Made by a program: the position numbers and the translations under genes. The notes under the pieces were generated by a model that was not told the origin of the DNA, did not search any database, and saw nothing but the letters and a program-made list of their open reading frames with translations. 64,000 nucleotides of DNA from Massilia rhizosphaerae. GTDB lineage: Bacteria; Pseudomonadota; Gammaproteobacteria; Burkholderiales; Burkholderiaceae_D. Below, piece after piece: positions 1-7,909 of this stretch. The number at the start of each line of letters is the position of its first letter. Within the stretch, counting starts at the first letter, position 1. The stretch covers positions 124,001 through 188,000 of the forward strand of contig NZ_JADKYX010000009.1 in NCBI RefSeq assembly GCF_016093545.1, in the 5' to 3' direction.

Positions 1-12
1 TTCGGGAATGCG

Positions 13-1203
13 TCAAGGCTGCACGCGGGTCCAGTTGAACGGGCCGAACGAGCTCGCCGTGTTGGCGGCGCTTGCTGCCGGGTCCACCGTCAGCTTGAGC
101 CATTCGAGCGGCATGGTGCTGCCATGGACGACGATCCTGTGGAAGTTGGGGACGTCGTAACCATTGGGCTGACTGGCGTAGGCGTCGTCCTTGCACGCGG
201 TGGTCTGCACGCCGGCGCCGGATTCGGTGACGCAGGATTGGCCGGCCTTGAGGGGATTGTCGGAGCGGTACACGTGCGAGTCGCCGTTGATCAGCAGGAC
301 CGGCTTGCCGAAGGTCTTCGTGTTGCTGGCGATGGCGTCGATGAACTGCTTGTACTGAGCGATATGGCTCGCCGCTTTCCCATCCAGGTCCCACATGTCG
401 GCCTGCAGCATGATCACCATTGCCGTGTCGCCATTCGCCGCCGCCGTCTTGTAGGCGCTGGCGAGCCAGTGCAGATCGGCGGCGGTGCGATTCGCGACGT
501 CCTGCTGCTGGCTGGCGCCCATCGCCGGGGCGCCGTACCACGGGTCGGTGTCGTTGTTCGATCCGCCCGGAACGTTCATGGTCACGAACATCACGCCCGA
601 TTTCTCGAACTGCACGTTTTCCACGTACTCCTTGTCGGACGGGAAGCTGGCGTCGAACGCCGTTGCCTGCGACACGACGCCCATCCCGCCCGCGCCCAGC
701 GTCTGGCCGGGCGTGGCGAAGAAGATCTGGCGCACCAGCTTCAGGTTCTCCACCGGATCGCCACCCTTGTAGTCGACCAGGTTGCCGCCGGCGTCCTTGA
801 CGAAATCCACGGTGGCGGTCGTCGCGTTATAGGTACCGCCGCCTTCGGCGGCCTTGTGGCAGTCGGTCCACTCGTTGTCGCCGGGCGTGTAGACCAGCGG
901 ACGCTTGAACCCCTTCCATTGGTCGAAAATGGAAACGTCGTACGCCTGGGTACAGTATTGCTTGCCGGAGTGGATGTCGCCGGCATGCATCACCAACGAC
1001 ACCTCCGGATCGCCATTGATGGCATTGATGAACGCCGGATTCGCCTGGAACTGGCTGGTGTCCGTGGCCTTGGCGCCATAGGGCGCGTCGCCGATGACGG
1101 CGATCACCGACTTCGAAGGAGCGTTATCGCCGCCACAAGCGGCGAGCATCAGAGGCAGGCACAGAGTGGACAGGACGGCGGAGACAATGGAAGCTTTGCG
1201 CAT
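13..1203 (-). CDS. Calcineurin-like metallophosphoesterase, predicted lipoprotein
   Basis: Predicted 396-aa lipoprotein. The start at 1203 (MRKAS) is preferred to an upstream TTG at 1236 because it opens directly into a signal peptide ending in the lipobox LMLAAC, with Cys near residue 23. Metallophosphoesterase motifs are visible in order: IGDAPYG, HAGDIHSGK, PGDNEW (the GDNE/H block) and a late GDSHVYR block. These fit a binuclear-metal phosphoesterase fold acting outside the cytoplasm. The substrate cannot be told from sequence. The gene stands alone, pointing away from the glutathione transferase gene. Family assignment is good; specific function is unknown. Confidence 0.75.
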   Translation of the reverse strand: MRKASIVSAVLSTLCLPLMLAACGGDNAPSKSVIAVIGDAPYGAKATDTSQFQANPAFINAINGDPEVSLVMHAGDIHSGKQYCTQAYDVSIFDQWKGFKRPLVYTPGDNEWTDCHKAAEGGGTYNATTATVDFVKDAGGNLVDYKGGDPVENLKLVRQIFFATPGQTLGAGGMGVVSQATAFDASFPSDKEYVENVQFEKSGVMFVTMNVPGGSNNDTDPWYGAPAMGASQQQDVANRTAADLHWLASAYKTAAANGDTAMVIMLQADMWDLDGKAASHIAQYKQFIDAIASNTKTFGKPVLLINGDSHVYRSDNPLKAGQSCVTESGAGVQTTACKDDAYASQPNGYDVPNFHRIVVHGSTMPLEWLKLTVDPAASAANTASSFGPFNWTRVQP

Positions 1204-1426
1204 GATGAGGCCATGTCCTGCTTTGTCCAGTGACATGGTTTATTGACAATACAAAGATTGTTACCCAGAAATGTGACGAGGCAGTGACCGATCCGGCCAT
1301 GTGAAACGACGCAGGTGAAGTCCAGGTTGCGGCGGGATTGATGCCATGCGCATGGGTTGCGCAAGCACGCACGCTCGCGTTATCGTTTCTGTCCCAACAC
1401 CGTTCGCCACCGTGCCAAGGAACCCC

Positions 1427-2044
1427 ATGCTTCTCTACGTCGACGCCCAGTACGCCAGCCCCTACGCGATGTCCGTTTTTGTCGGGCTCAAGGAAAAGGG
1501 CATCCCATTCGATATGCAAGCGCTGGATCTTGGCGCAGGCGCGAACCGCACTGCCGATTACGCCGCCACATCGTTGACGCAGCGCGTTCCCACTCTGGTC
1601 GAGGGAGACTTTCACTTGTCCGAGTCATCGGCAATTACCGAATATCTCGACGAGACGTATCCGGGAACTGCCCTGTATCCAACGGCCCCCAAAGCAAAGG
1701 CTCGCGCCCGGCAAATCCAGGCGTGGTTGAGAAGCGATCTGCTGCCGATCCGCCAGGAGCGTTCGACGGAAGTGCTCTTTTATCGCCGCTGCGATGCCCC
1801 CTTGTCCGACGCCGCGACGCTGGCCGCGCAAAAGCTGTTCACGGCCGCCGATACGCTGTTGGCACCAGACCGTGAGCACCTGTTCGACGCCTGGTGTATC
1901 GCGGACGTGGATCTCGCCTTGATGCTGAATCGCCTCGTCCTGAATGGCGATGCCGTGCCGGCGCGGCTTGCCGACTACGCCGGGAGACAATGGCAGCGGG
2001 CATCGGTCCAGGCGTGGGTGAGCCTGTCGCGCCCACCACTTTGA
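1427..2044 (+). CDS. yfcF: Glutathione S-transferase, YfcF-like
   Basis: 205-aa cytosolic glutathione transferase. The start at 1427 follows an AAGGA ribosome site at 1416-1420; the open frame extends further 5' but that extension looks non-coding. The N-terminal thioredoxin-like domain carries the cis-Pro region (RVPTLVEG) and the Ser-containing SESSAITEYL glutathione-binding segment. The C-terminal helical domain includes DAWCIADVDLALML, typical of the YfcF subgroup. E. coli YfcF (214 aa) is of similar length and has glutathione transferase/peroxidase-type activity. The gene appears monocistronic. The subgroup is recognised from overall sequence style; the symbol is a best match rather than proven orthology. 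Confidence 0.75.
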   Translation: MLLYVDAQYASPYAMSVFVGLKEKGIPFDMQALDLGAGANRTADYAATSLTQRVPTLVEGDFHLSESSAITEYLDETYPGTALYPTAPKAKARARQIQAWLRSDLLPIRQERSTEVLFYRRCDAPLSDAATLAAQKLFTAADTLLAPDREHLFDAWCIADVDLALMLNRLVLNGDAVPARLADYAGRQWQRASVQAWVSLSRPPL

Positions 2045-2111
2045 TCGGACAAACCAATTCGTTCGCCGCCGGCCGAACAGCATTGCGGCCGGCATGGCGT
2101 CACGCTGCGCC

Positions 2112-2400
2112 TCAACTCTTCGTCAGCGCAGCGATAAATTCATCGGAATCGAACCCGTCCTTCATTTGATGCCCGCGTACGATCAGAAACGGCGTACCGT
2201 CGGCGCCGTACCTGTTGAACTCCCGCACGCATTGCTTGTCCACGCTCATATTGCATTCAGTGAACGCAAAACCGTACCGGCGCAGTAAGGACACTCGGAG
2301 GTGCTGTACATCACGACGTCGCTTGCCCGCACCGTGGCGGCAAAGGCGTGCAATTGCTCCTCGGTGGGATTGTCGAGCGCGGCGGCGCGAGATAGTTCAG
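2112..2400 (-). pseudogene. Broken glutaredoxin-like gene (frameshift)
   Basis: Two adjacent reading frames together make a glutaredoxin-like domain. The upstream frame (about 2400 down to 2279) reads into VVMYSTSECPYCA, which holds the CPYC redox motif. It then runs out of frame and stops. The second frame (to the stop at 2112) supplies FAFTECNMSVDKQCV, the cis-Pro segment GTPFLIV and the C-terminal helix. The break lies at about 2265-2285 and probably includes a small deletion. The upstream frame has no good start: it begins right after, and in frame with, the TAG stop of the preceding 150-aa gene. A weak TTG preceded by GAGGAG is the only candidate. A sequencing error could also explain the frameshift. 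Confidence 0.6.
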
Positions 2401-2407
2401 CGGCATT

Positions 2408-2860
2408 CTAGGCCAACCGTTCAACTGCCCGTTGAACGCACGCCGCTTTTTTCTGCAGATCGCCATACACATCGGTTTCGTCTTCAAAACCCTGCGCATT
2501 CTCAACGATATAGTTCAGGCCTGACAGAATCGTTTCTGTCGCCAATTTCACGGCTTGAGGGTCCGACGATAGACGCTCTTCGACAACGCCAATGAAAGCG
2601 TCCGCGACATGAGCGCAGTCTGTTTTAGGGTGCGCCCGCACGTAGTCACTGAAGCCGCCGATGTAATACGCGAAAGGTAGCCTTGGCATAAATCGAATAT
2701 CCTGCGCGCGCATCAGGACGTTATTCCTGAAGAATTTCTGCATGTCGGCGTTGTTGCGGCCATAGAAATTTCTGAATGCATCTTCAGCATCGAAATCTCC
2801 GTCGACATCGCCCCAGTCCTCTTTCGAAGGCACCTGGATCAACGATCTGTTCATTGACAT
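2408..2860 (-). CDS. Unknown acidic 150-aa protein
   Basis: 150-aa protein of no family I recognise. It has no signal peptide or membrane segment, is rich in Asp/Glu and Phe, and starts MSMNRSLIQV. A long open N-terminal extension in this frame is rejected because it overlaps the PhyH gene and is Arg/Pro-rich shadow sequence. The start at 2860 overlaps the PhyH stop by 10 nt (a second ATG lies at 2854), so the two are very likely translationally coupled. The glutaredoxin remnant follows immediately after its TAG stop. Context suggests a small operon with the dioxygenase, perhaps modifying or using the same substrate, but this is only inference. Confidence 0.65.
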   Translation of the reverse strand: MSMNRSLIQVPSKEDWGDVDGDFDAEDAFRNFYGRNNADMQKFFRNNVLMRAQDIRFMPRLPFAYYIGGFSDYVRAHPKTDCAHVADAFIGVVEERLSSDPQAVKLATETILSGLNYIVENAQGFEDETDVYGDLQKKAACVQRAVERLA

Positions 2861-3639
2861 ACTCCGTCCATGCCGTCCACTTTGCCTAGGAGACCGATTT
2901 GCTGGCCGGCCGCATGCTCCCACCGCAGCCCGTAAGGCAGCGCGGGCGGCCCGAACACGAAATGGAGCACGCGGCGCCGGCACGTTCCCGTCGCCTTCGA
3001 TGACGCGTGCAGGGCGAGCGGCCGCATCACGAGCGCCCCGCCCCGGTCGACGGTGCACGTGACGACCGGTCCGTCCCGCCTGAATCGACGCGCGTCGGCG
3101 GCGTCGATGCGGCCGCGTGCATGCGTGCCCGGGACGATTTGCAATGGACCATCGTCTTCCATGCATGGATCCAGATGGACGCGCACGGCGACGAGCGTCT
3201 CCAACAATTCCGCCGGCGGCTGCACGAACAGCGTGCCCTCCTTCTCCGACCAGCCGCGCAATGCCGGATGATCGACCCGCTCGCGCACGGGAATGCTCAA
3301 GTCCTGGTGGATCGGCACGAGCCAATTCTTGTCGACCGATTTTTCGAAATACGTGCATTGCACGGCCACGTGGCCGGCCGGGATGAGTGCGTCGACATCC
3401 GCATGTGCGCGCAACGTCTCTGCGAGCGTGCGGCACCAGTCATGGGTCAGGAGGCTGCGCGTGCCGGGCGAATCGGAATCGAACGAGCCGACGCAGGCCG
3501 CGATCGCATCGCACTGCGATTCGGTGACGACGGTTGGGATGACGGCGAAACCGTCGCGAAGGAAAGTGTCGATGAGCACGGCGGAAGCTGGGCGTTGCGA
3601 TGCTTGCCATGGTACTTCAGCCATGGAAGGGCAAGGCAT
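2851..3639 (-). CDS. Phytanoyl-CoA dioxygenase (PhyH) family protein
   Basis: 262-aa non-haem Fe(II)/2-oxoglutarate-dependent dioxygenase of the PhyH family. The metal triad is visible as HQD in PIHQDLSIPV and the distal His in RPLALHASSKAT. It is followed by Arg in CRRRVLHF that would bind 2-oxoglutarate. The mid-region EDDGPLQIVPGTHARG is typical of the family. A second ATG at 3624 is an alternative start; neither has a clear ribosome site. The gene is first in a short minus-strand operon with the overlapping 150-aa gene. The substrate is unknown; PhyH relatives hydroxylate lipids, amino acids or secondary-metabolite precursors. Confidence 0.75.
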   Translation of the reverse strand: MPCPSMAEVPWQASQRPASAVLIDTFLRDGFAVIPTVVTESQCDAIAACVGSFDSDSPGTRSLLTHDWCRTLAETLRAHADVDALIPAGHVAVQCTYFEKSVDKNWLVPIHQDLSIPVRERVDHPALRGWSEKEGTLFVQPPAELLETLVAVRVHLDPCMEDDGPLQIVPGTHARGRIDAADARRFRRDGPVVTCTVDRGGALVMRPLALHASSKATGTCRRRVLHFVFGPPALPYGLRWEHAAGQQIGLLGKVDGMDGVCQ

Positions 3640-3769
3640 TTTTATCGCCAGCCGATCGGAAGACGAGCAAGGCGGTCGGTGCGGCCATTGGGTGTCTGAC
3701 GGCGCTCATGAACCACCCCATCCATATCGATACACTTCATCTGCCACTATTGCTTATTTTATAACTATT

Positions 3770-4216
3770 ATGCAACAAACATTGCCGCTCGCCACCAGGA
3801 CAATGCGTCTCGCGTGCCTGGTCCTGGCAACGACCTGCCCGCTGGCCGTCCATGCCGCCGCTGCCGACGAGGCCGGACGCAGCCTGCAACCGGACGGCTG
3901 GGGCATCGTCACGAGCCAGGCCATCACGGTCGCGGGCCAGGAATTCTGCCGCTACTTCCTGGCCGAATGGCTCGACAAGCCCGGCAGCGACCGCTACACG
4001 ATCGCCATCCGCGAGCGCCCGTCGGCGCGCTGGGGCACCCAGGTCTGGGTCGAGTTCGGCCCACGCCGGGTGGTGCAGGTGCAGTTGCCGCCAGCGCGCG
4101 CCGAAATGAAGGCCCTGGGCGAAAGCGCCGCCGAGGGCGCCTACGAGGCGATCCAGGACATCGAGCGCCAGCGCCGGTTCGTCCGCGATGCCGACCTGGC
4201 ACCCGACGAATTCTGA
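3770..4216 (+). CDS. csgE: Curli assembly chaperone CsgE
   Basis: About 148 aa with a Sec signal peptide ending near AVHAAAAD. CsgE is the periplasmic chaperone/plug that guides curli subunits to the CsgG secretion channel. Diagnostic blocks shared with E. coli CsgE are RERPSARWGTQVWVEF and the C-terminal DLAPDEF. The length is close to the 129-aa E. coli protein after allowing for the start. The ATG at 3770 lies in AT-rich sequence without a clear ribosome site. An internal ATG at 3803 has AGGA just upstream but too close, so the start is uncertain. It is first of seven co-directional curli genes; csgF follows after 20 nt. Confidence 0.88.
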   Translation: MQQTLPLATRTMRLACLVLATTCPLAVHAAAADEAGRSLQPDGWGIVTSQAITVAGQEFCRYFLAEWLDKPGSDRYTIAIRERPSARWGTQVWVEFGPRRVVQVQLPPARAEMKALGESAAEGAYEAIQDIERQRRFVRDADLAPDEF

Positions 4217-4236
4217 TCCAGCAAAAGGAGTCAGCC

Positions 4237-4662
4237 ATGTTCTACCGATTGTCCCTGCCCATTGCCTGCGGCCTCGCATTGTGGGGCGCTGTCGCGGGCG
4301 CGTCCGAACTGGTCTACGTGCCGGTCGATCCGAATTTCGGCGGATCGCCGTCCAACGGTCCCGGGCTGCTCGCGTCGGCCTCGGCGACTACGAAGCACGG
4401 CCAGTCGGGGCTCGGCGGTGCGTCGCTGTTGAACCAGTCGCCGCTGGAACAGTTCAACCAGACGCTCGAACGCATGATGCTGAGCCAGCTCGCGTCCGCC
4501 GCGACGTCGAAGCTGATGGGACAGGATGGCAAATTATTGCCGGGAACGTTCTCGACGGAGAATTTCATCATCACCGTCACCGACCTGGGCGGCGGCCTGC
4601 TGCGCGTGACGACCACGGACAAGTCCAGCGGCGCCGTCACCTCGTTTGAGGTCGGCCAATGA
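4237..4662 (+). CDS. csgF: Curli assembly protein CsgF
   Basis: 141-aa secreted protein with a Sec signal peptide (cleavage near GASELVY) and an AAGGAG ribosome site at 4225-4230. CsgF binds the outer face of the CsgG pore and couples subunit export to surface nucleation. The mature N-terminus (ELVYVPVDPNFGGSP) contains the PNFGG-type segment that inserts into the CsgG channel in the E. coli system. The region ENFIITVTDLGGG and the C-terminal FEVGQ fit the family, and the length matches E. coli CsgF (138 aa). Its stop overlaps the csgG start by 4 nt. Confidence 0.9.
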   Translation: MFYRLSLPIACGLALWGAVAGASELVYVPVDPNFGGSPSNGPGLLASASATTKHGQSGLGGASLLNQSPLEQFNQTLERMMLSQLASAATSKLMGQDGKLLPGTFSTENFIITVTDLGGGLLRVTTTDKSSGAVTSFEVGQ

Positions 4663-5507
4663 ACGCGCCGCGGCCGTTATGGCTGGCGACGCTGGCGCTG
4701 TCAGCGCTGCTGGGCGGATGCGCGCATGCACCGTCGGCGGTGCGCGACAATGCCGAGCTCACGCCCGAGACCGCCTTCACGCGCGACCTGCTGGCCCTGC
4801 CGCCGCCCAAGGGCAAGATCGCGGTGGCCGTGTACGGCATCCGCGACCAGACCGGCCAGTACAAGCCGGCGCCGGACAGCTCCTTTTCCACGGCGGTGAC
4901 GCAGGGCGCATCGTCGATGCTGATCCGCGCGCTGCAGGATTCCGGCTGGTTCATCCCGGTCGAACGCGAGAACCTGCAGAACCTGCTCACCGAACGCAAG
5001 ATCGTGCGCGCGCTGGAGATGCCGCAGCCGGCGGGTACGCCCGCCGTGCAGATCCCGCCGCTGCTGGCGGCGTCGGTCCTGATCGAGGGCGGCATTGTCG
5101 CCTACGAAAGCAATGTCCGCACCGGCGGCATCGGCGCGCGCTTCCTCGGCATCGGCATGAGCACGCAATATCGCGTCGATCAGGTGACGGTCAGCCTGCG
5201 CACCGTCGACATCCGCGCCGGCCAGATCCTGCAAAGCGTCTCGACGACCAAGACCGTCTATTCGTACGAGCTGCATCCCAGCGTCTTCAAGTTCGTCAAC
5301 GTGAAGGACCTGGCGGAATTCGAGGCCGGCGTCACGAGTAACGAGCCGCCGCAATTGTGCGTCAACGAGGCGATCGAGGCGGCCGTCGTCCACCTGATCG
5401 CCCAGGGCATCGAGGCCGGCAACTGGACGTTGCAAAACGATGCCGACCGGTCCAACCCGGTGCTGAAGCGCTACCTGAAGGCGACCGGCGCGCCGGGGAG
5501 GGAGTGA
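4659..5507 (+). CDS. csgG: Curli secretion channel lipoprotein CsgG
   Basis: 282-aa outer-membrane lipoprotein that forms the nonameric curli export pore. The signal peptide ends in the lipobox LLGGC. Recognisable blocks are GKIAVAVYGIRDQTGQYKP, RENLQNLLTERKIVR, the helix/strand region ending in VSLRTVDIRAGQIL, and TTKTVYSYELHPSVFKFV. The length matches E. coli CsgG (277 aa). The gene overlaps csgF by ATGA and its own stop overlaps the next start, so the four genes csgE-F-G-B form one tightly packed unit. Assignment is firm. Confidence 0.95.
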   Translation: MNAPRPLWLATLALSALLGGCAHAPSAVRDNAELTPETAFTRDLLALPPPKGKIAVAVYGIRDQTGQYKPAPDSSFSTAVTQGASSMLIRALQDSGWFIPVERENLQNLLTERKIVRALEMPQPAGTPAVQIPPLLAASVLIEGGIVAYESNVRTGGIGARFLGIGMSTQYRVDQVTVSLRTVDIRAGQILQSVSTTKTVYSYELHPSVFKFVNVKDLAEFEAGVTSNEPPQLCVNEAIEAAVVHLIAQGIEAGNWTLQNDADRSNPVLKRYLKATGAPGRE

Positions 5508-5917
5508 TGAATACCATACGAGCAGCGCAACTGGTTTCGCTCATGTGCGCCCTGCTGCTGGCCGCAACCGCATGGGCCGGCGACCTTGCCCCATCCGAAC
5601 TCGATGGCCGGGCCACGGCAAGGATGGTGGCCGCCCTCGTCGCGCGGCAAGACCAGGTGACGGTCGCGCAGGACGGCACGGGCAACAACGCCGGCGTCGT
5701 GCAAAGCGGCTTGGACAACGAGGCCACGATCCAGCAGCGCGGCCTGCGGAACGACGCCGGCATCCTGCAGACCGGCGCCGGCAACCGCGCCGCCATCGAA
5801 CAGCAGGGCGTGCTGAACACGGCGCGCATCGAACAGTACGGCCGGCAGGGACAGGCGCGCATCACCCAATACGGCAACGGCAAGACAGCCACCATCGTTC
5901 AGTACCAGGGGCGCTGA
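5507..5917 (+). CDS. csgB: Minor curlin / nucleator-like protein (CsgB-like)
   Basis: 136-aa secreted protein with a signal peptide ending near ATAWAGD and a strong GGGGAGGGAG ribosome site. After a roughly 30-residue linker come about five curlin-type repeats of the N-x-A-x-I-x-Q kind, for example GTGNNAGVVQ, LDNEATIQQ and GNRAAIEQQ. The last repeats are enriched in Arg and Tyr (ARIEQYGRQGQARITQYG). Basic C-terminal repeats are also a feature of E. coli CsgB, the membrane-associated nucleator, so this is the best nucleator candidate. It is translationally coupled to csgG (TGATG) and precedes the three CsgA-like genes. The CsgB role is inferred from size, position and charge. Confidence 0.75.
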   Translation: MNTIRAAQLVSLMCALLLAATAWAGDLAPSELDGRATARMVAALVARQDQVTVAQDGTGNNAGVVQSGLDNEATIQQRGLRNDAGILQTGAGNRAAIEQQGVLNTARIEQYGRQGQARITQYGNGKTATIVQYQGR

Positions 5918-5956
5918 ATGACGCGTGTCATGCCCCTTACCACTTCAGGAGCAACC

Positions 5957-6892
5957 ATGAAAACCGGACTCTCGGCAATCGCATTGAGCCTCACCCTGGC
6001 ATTCTCCAGCCAGTTCGCCATGGCGGCACCGACCGTCACGGTGTCGCAATCGGGCACCGGCAACACGGCGGCCGCCGAACAATCCGGCTTCACCCCGGAC
6101 GCCTTCGTCACCGCGACCATCACGCAAATCGGCAACAACAACCACGTGGGCGGTCCCGGCGGCACGACCAGCGGCATCGTCCAGACCATGGGGGAAGGCG
6201 CCACGGCGACCGTCACCCAGACCGGGACGGGCAACAACGCCGGCATCCTGCAGCACGATGTCGGTTTCATGCCGCCGAACGTCCAGATCACGCAAACGGG
6301 CAATACGAACAGCGCCGTGGTCGACCAGGGCCCCAGCTCCGGGGCCGACGTCATCATCAACCAGAACGGTACCGGCAACACTGCCACTGCCCAGCAAAAT
6401 GCGGCGGACACCGAAGTGCGGGTGACGCAGACCGGCACCAACAACAGTGCGACGGTCGTCGATCAACTCACCGGCACGACGATCGGCCCGACGATCGAGC
6501 AGAACGGCGACAGCAATACCGTATCGGCCACCGAGATCAACACGAGTATCGGCGGTCACACCATCATGCAGACGGGCCTGCGCAACCACGCGGTCACCAA
6601 CCAGTTCGAGGCATCCGGCTCCGACCTGCTGATCCAGCAGATGGGCGCCGACAACCAGGCCACCATCAACCAGACCGGCAACCTCCAGTCCGCGACCATC
6701 AACCAGAACGGCAACGCCAACCTGGCGAGCATCGACCAGCGCGGGATGAGCGGAGTCTTCCTCGGCAACACGGCACAGATCACGCAGGCCGGCAACAACA
6801 ACAACGGCTCGATCCGGCAAGTCGGCGACGGCTTCGCGGCCACCATTGCCCAGGTGGGCTCGGGAAATACCATGAGCATCTATCAACACTGA
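5957..6892 (+). CDS. csgA: Major curlin subunit-like protein, paralog 1 (CsgA-like)
   Basis: 311-aa secreted amyloid-subunit candidate. The start at 5957 follows CAGGAG; an earlier in-frame ATG at 5918 lacks a ribosome site and precedes the signal peptide. Signal cleavage is expected near AMA-AP. The mature protein is a chain of about 12 curlin repeats (Q-x-G-x-x-N-x-A-x-x-x-Q), ending SIYQH. The second repeat is interrupted by GNNNHVGGPGGTT at residues 59-71. It is about twice the length of E. coli CsgA (151 aa). It is the first of three tandem paralogs and closely resembles the second. It should form the fibre core after export through CsgG. Confidence 0.85.
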   Translation: MKTGLSAIALSLTLAFSSQFAMAAPTVTVSQSGTGNTAAAEQSGFTPDAFVTATITQIGNNNHVGGPGGTTSGIVQTMGEGATATVTQTGTGNNAGILQHDVGFMPPNVQITQTGNTNSAVVDQGPSSGADVIINQNGTGNTATAQQNAADTEVRVTQTGTNNSATVVDQLTGTTIGPTIEQNGDSNTVSATEINTSIGGHTIMQTGLRNHAVTNQFEASGSDLLIQQMGADNQATINQTGNLQSATINQNGNANLASIDQRGMSGVFLGNTAQITQAGNNNNGSIRQVGDGFAATIAQVGSGNTMSIYQH

Positions 6893-6941
6893 GCGGCCGG
6901 CCGCACACCCATCGCATGGCTATCCAAACAAGGAGCACGTC

Positions 6942-7874
6942 ATGAAATTCGCACTCTCGGCAATCGCATTGGGCGTCAGCCTGGCGTTTGCGAGCCAGTT
7001 CGCCGCGGCAGCACCGACCGTCACGGTGTCGCAGTCGGGCACCGGCAACACGGCCGCCGCAGAACAATCCGGCTTCGATCCGGACGCCGACGTCACCGCG
7101 ACCATCACGCAGATCGGCAACAACAACCACGTGGGCGGTCCCGGCGGGACGACCGCCGGCATCGTCCAGACCACGGGGACCGCCGCGGCGGCAACCGTGA
7201 CCCAGACTGGGACGGGCAACAACGCGGGCATCGTGCAAAGCGATGTCGGCGTCCACCTTCCAAACGTGGAAATCACGCAATCAGGCAATACGAACAGCGC
7301 CATGGCCCGGCAGGGGCCCAGCTCGGGGGCCGACATCATCGTCAACCAGAGCGGCACCAGCAATGTCACCACAGTCGACCAGGCAGCGGCGGATTCCGAG
7401 ATCCGGGTGACGCAAATCGGCCTCAACAACAACGCGACAGTCGCGGAGAACGGCACCGACCTGTTCGGCGTGAGGATCGAACAGAACGGCGACGGCAATA
7501 CAGCGACGGCCACCGTGGCCGGCAACGGCCTCAGCAATCACAGCATCCTGCAGACGGGCTTGCGAAACAACGCCGTCACCAACCAGTTCAACGCGTACGC
7601 CTCGGACCTCTTGATCCAGCAGTCGGGTGCCGACAACCATGCCGAAATCAGCCAGACCGGCGTGATGCAGACCGCGACGATCGACCAGAACGGCAACAAC
7701 AACCTGGCATGCATCGACCAGACGGGCCTGAGCGGGACGTTCATCGGCAACACGGCCCTGATCGCGCAGGCCGGCAGCAACAACAACGGATTGATCCGGC
7801 AAGTCGGCGACGGATTCGCCGCCACCATCAGCCAGACCGGTTCGGGCAATACCATGAGCATCTACCAGCACTGA
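6942..7874 (+). CDS. Major curlin subunit-like protein, paralog 2 (CsgA-like)
   Basis: 310-aa secreted curlin-repeat protein, very similar to the preceding paralog through the signal peptide and first two repeats (APTVTVSQSGTGNTAAAEQS). It carries the same GNNNHVGGPGGTT insertion at residues 59-71. A Cys occurs in the block NLACIDQ, where paralogs 1 and 3 have Ser (NLASIDQ and NLASINQ). It ends SIYQH. The ATG follows an AAGGAG site. A GC-rich palindrome (gcggccggccgc) lies just before it, after the stop of paralog 1. Sequence likeness indicates a recent tandem duplication. It is expected to be a co-polymerising or alternative fibre subunit. Confidence 0.85.
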   Translation: MKFALSAIALGVSLAFASQFAAAAPTVTVSQSGTGNTAAAEQSGFDPDADVTATITQIGNNNHVGGPGGTTAGIVQTTGTAAAATVTQTGTGNNAGIVQSDVGVHLPNVEITQSGNTNSAMARQGPSSGADIIVNQSGTSNVTTVDQAAADSEIRVTQIGLNNNATVAENGTDLFGVRIEQNGDGNTATATVAGNGLSNHSILQTGLRNNAVTNQFNAYASDLLIQQSGADNHAEISQTGVMQTATIDQNGNNNLACIDQTGLSGTFIGNTALIAQAGSNNNGLIRQVGDGFAATISQTGSGNTMSIYQH

Positions 7875-7909
7875 GCGGCCGGTCGACAGTTCCTAGCTAG
7901 GAGAACATC

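Noticed and set aside
2861..3436. N-terminal extension of the 150-aa gene giving a 342-aa open frame
   Set aside because: The extension is Arg/Pro-rich and lies wholly inside the PhyH gene on another frame. The short ATG overlapping the PhyH stop is the sensible start.
5545..6945. 466-codon open frame overlapping the csgB-like and first csgA-like genes
   Set aside because: The product is Arg/His/Gly-rich shadow sequence from a shifted frame of the curlin repeats, without a signal peptide or family.
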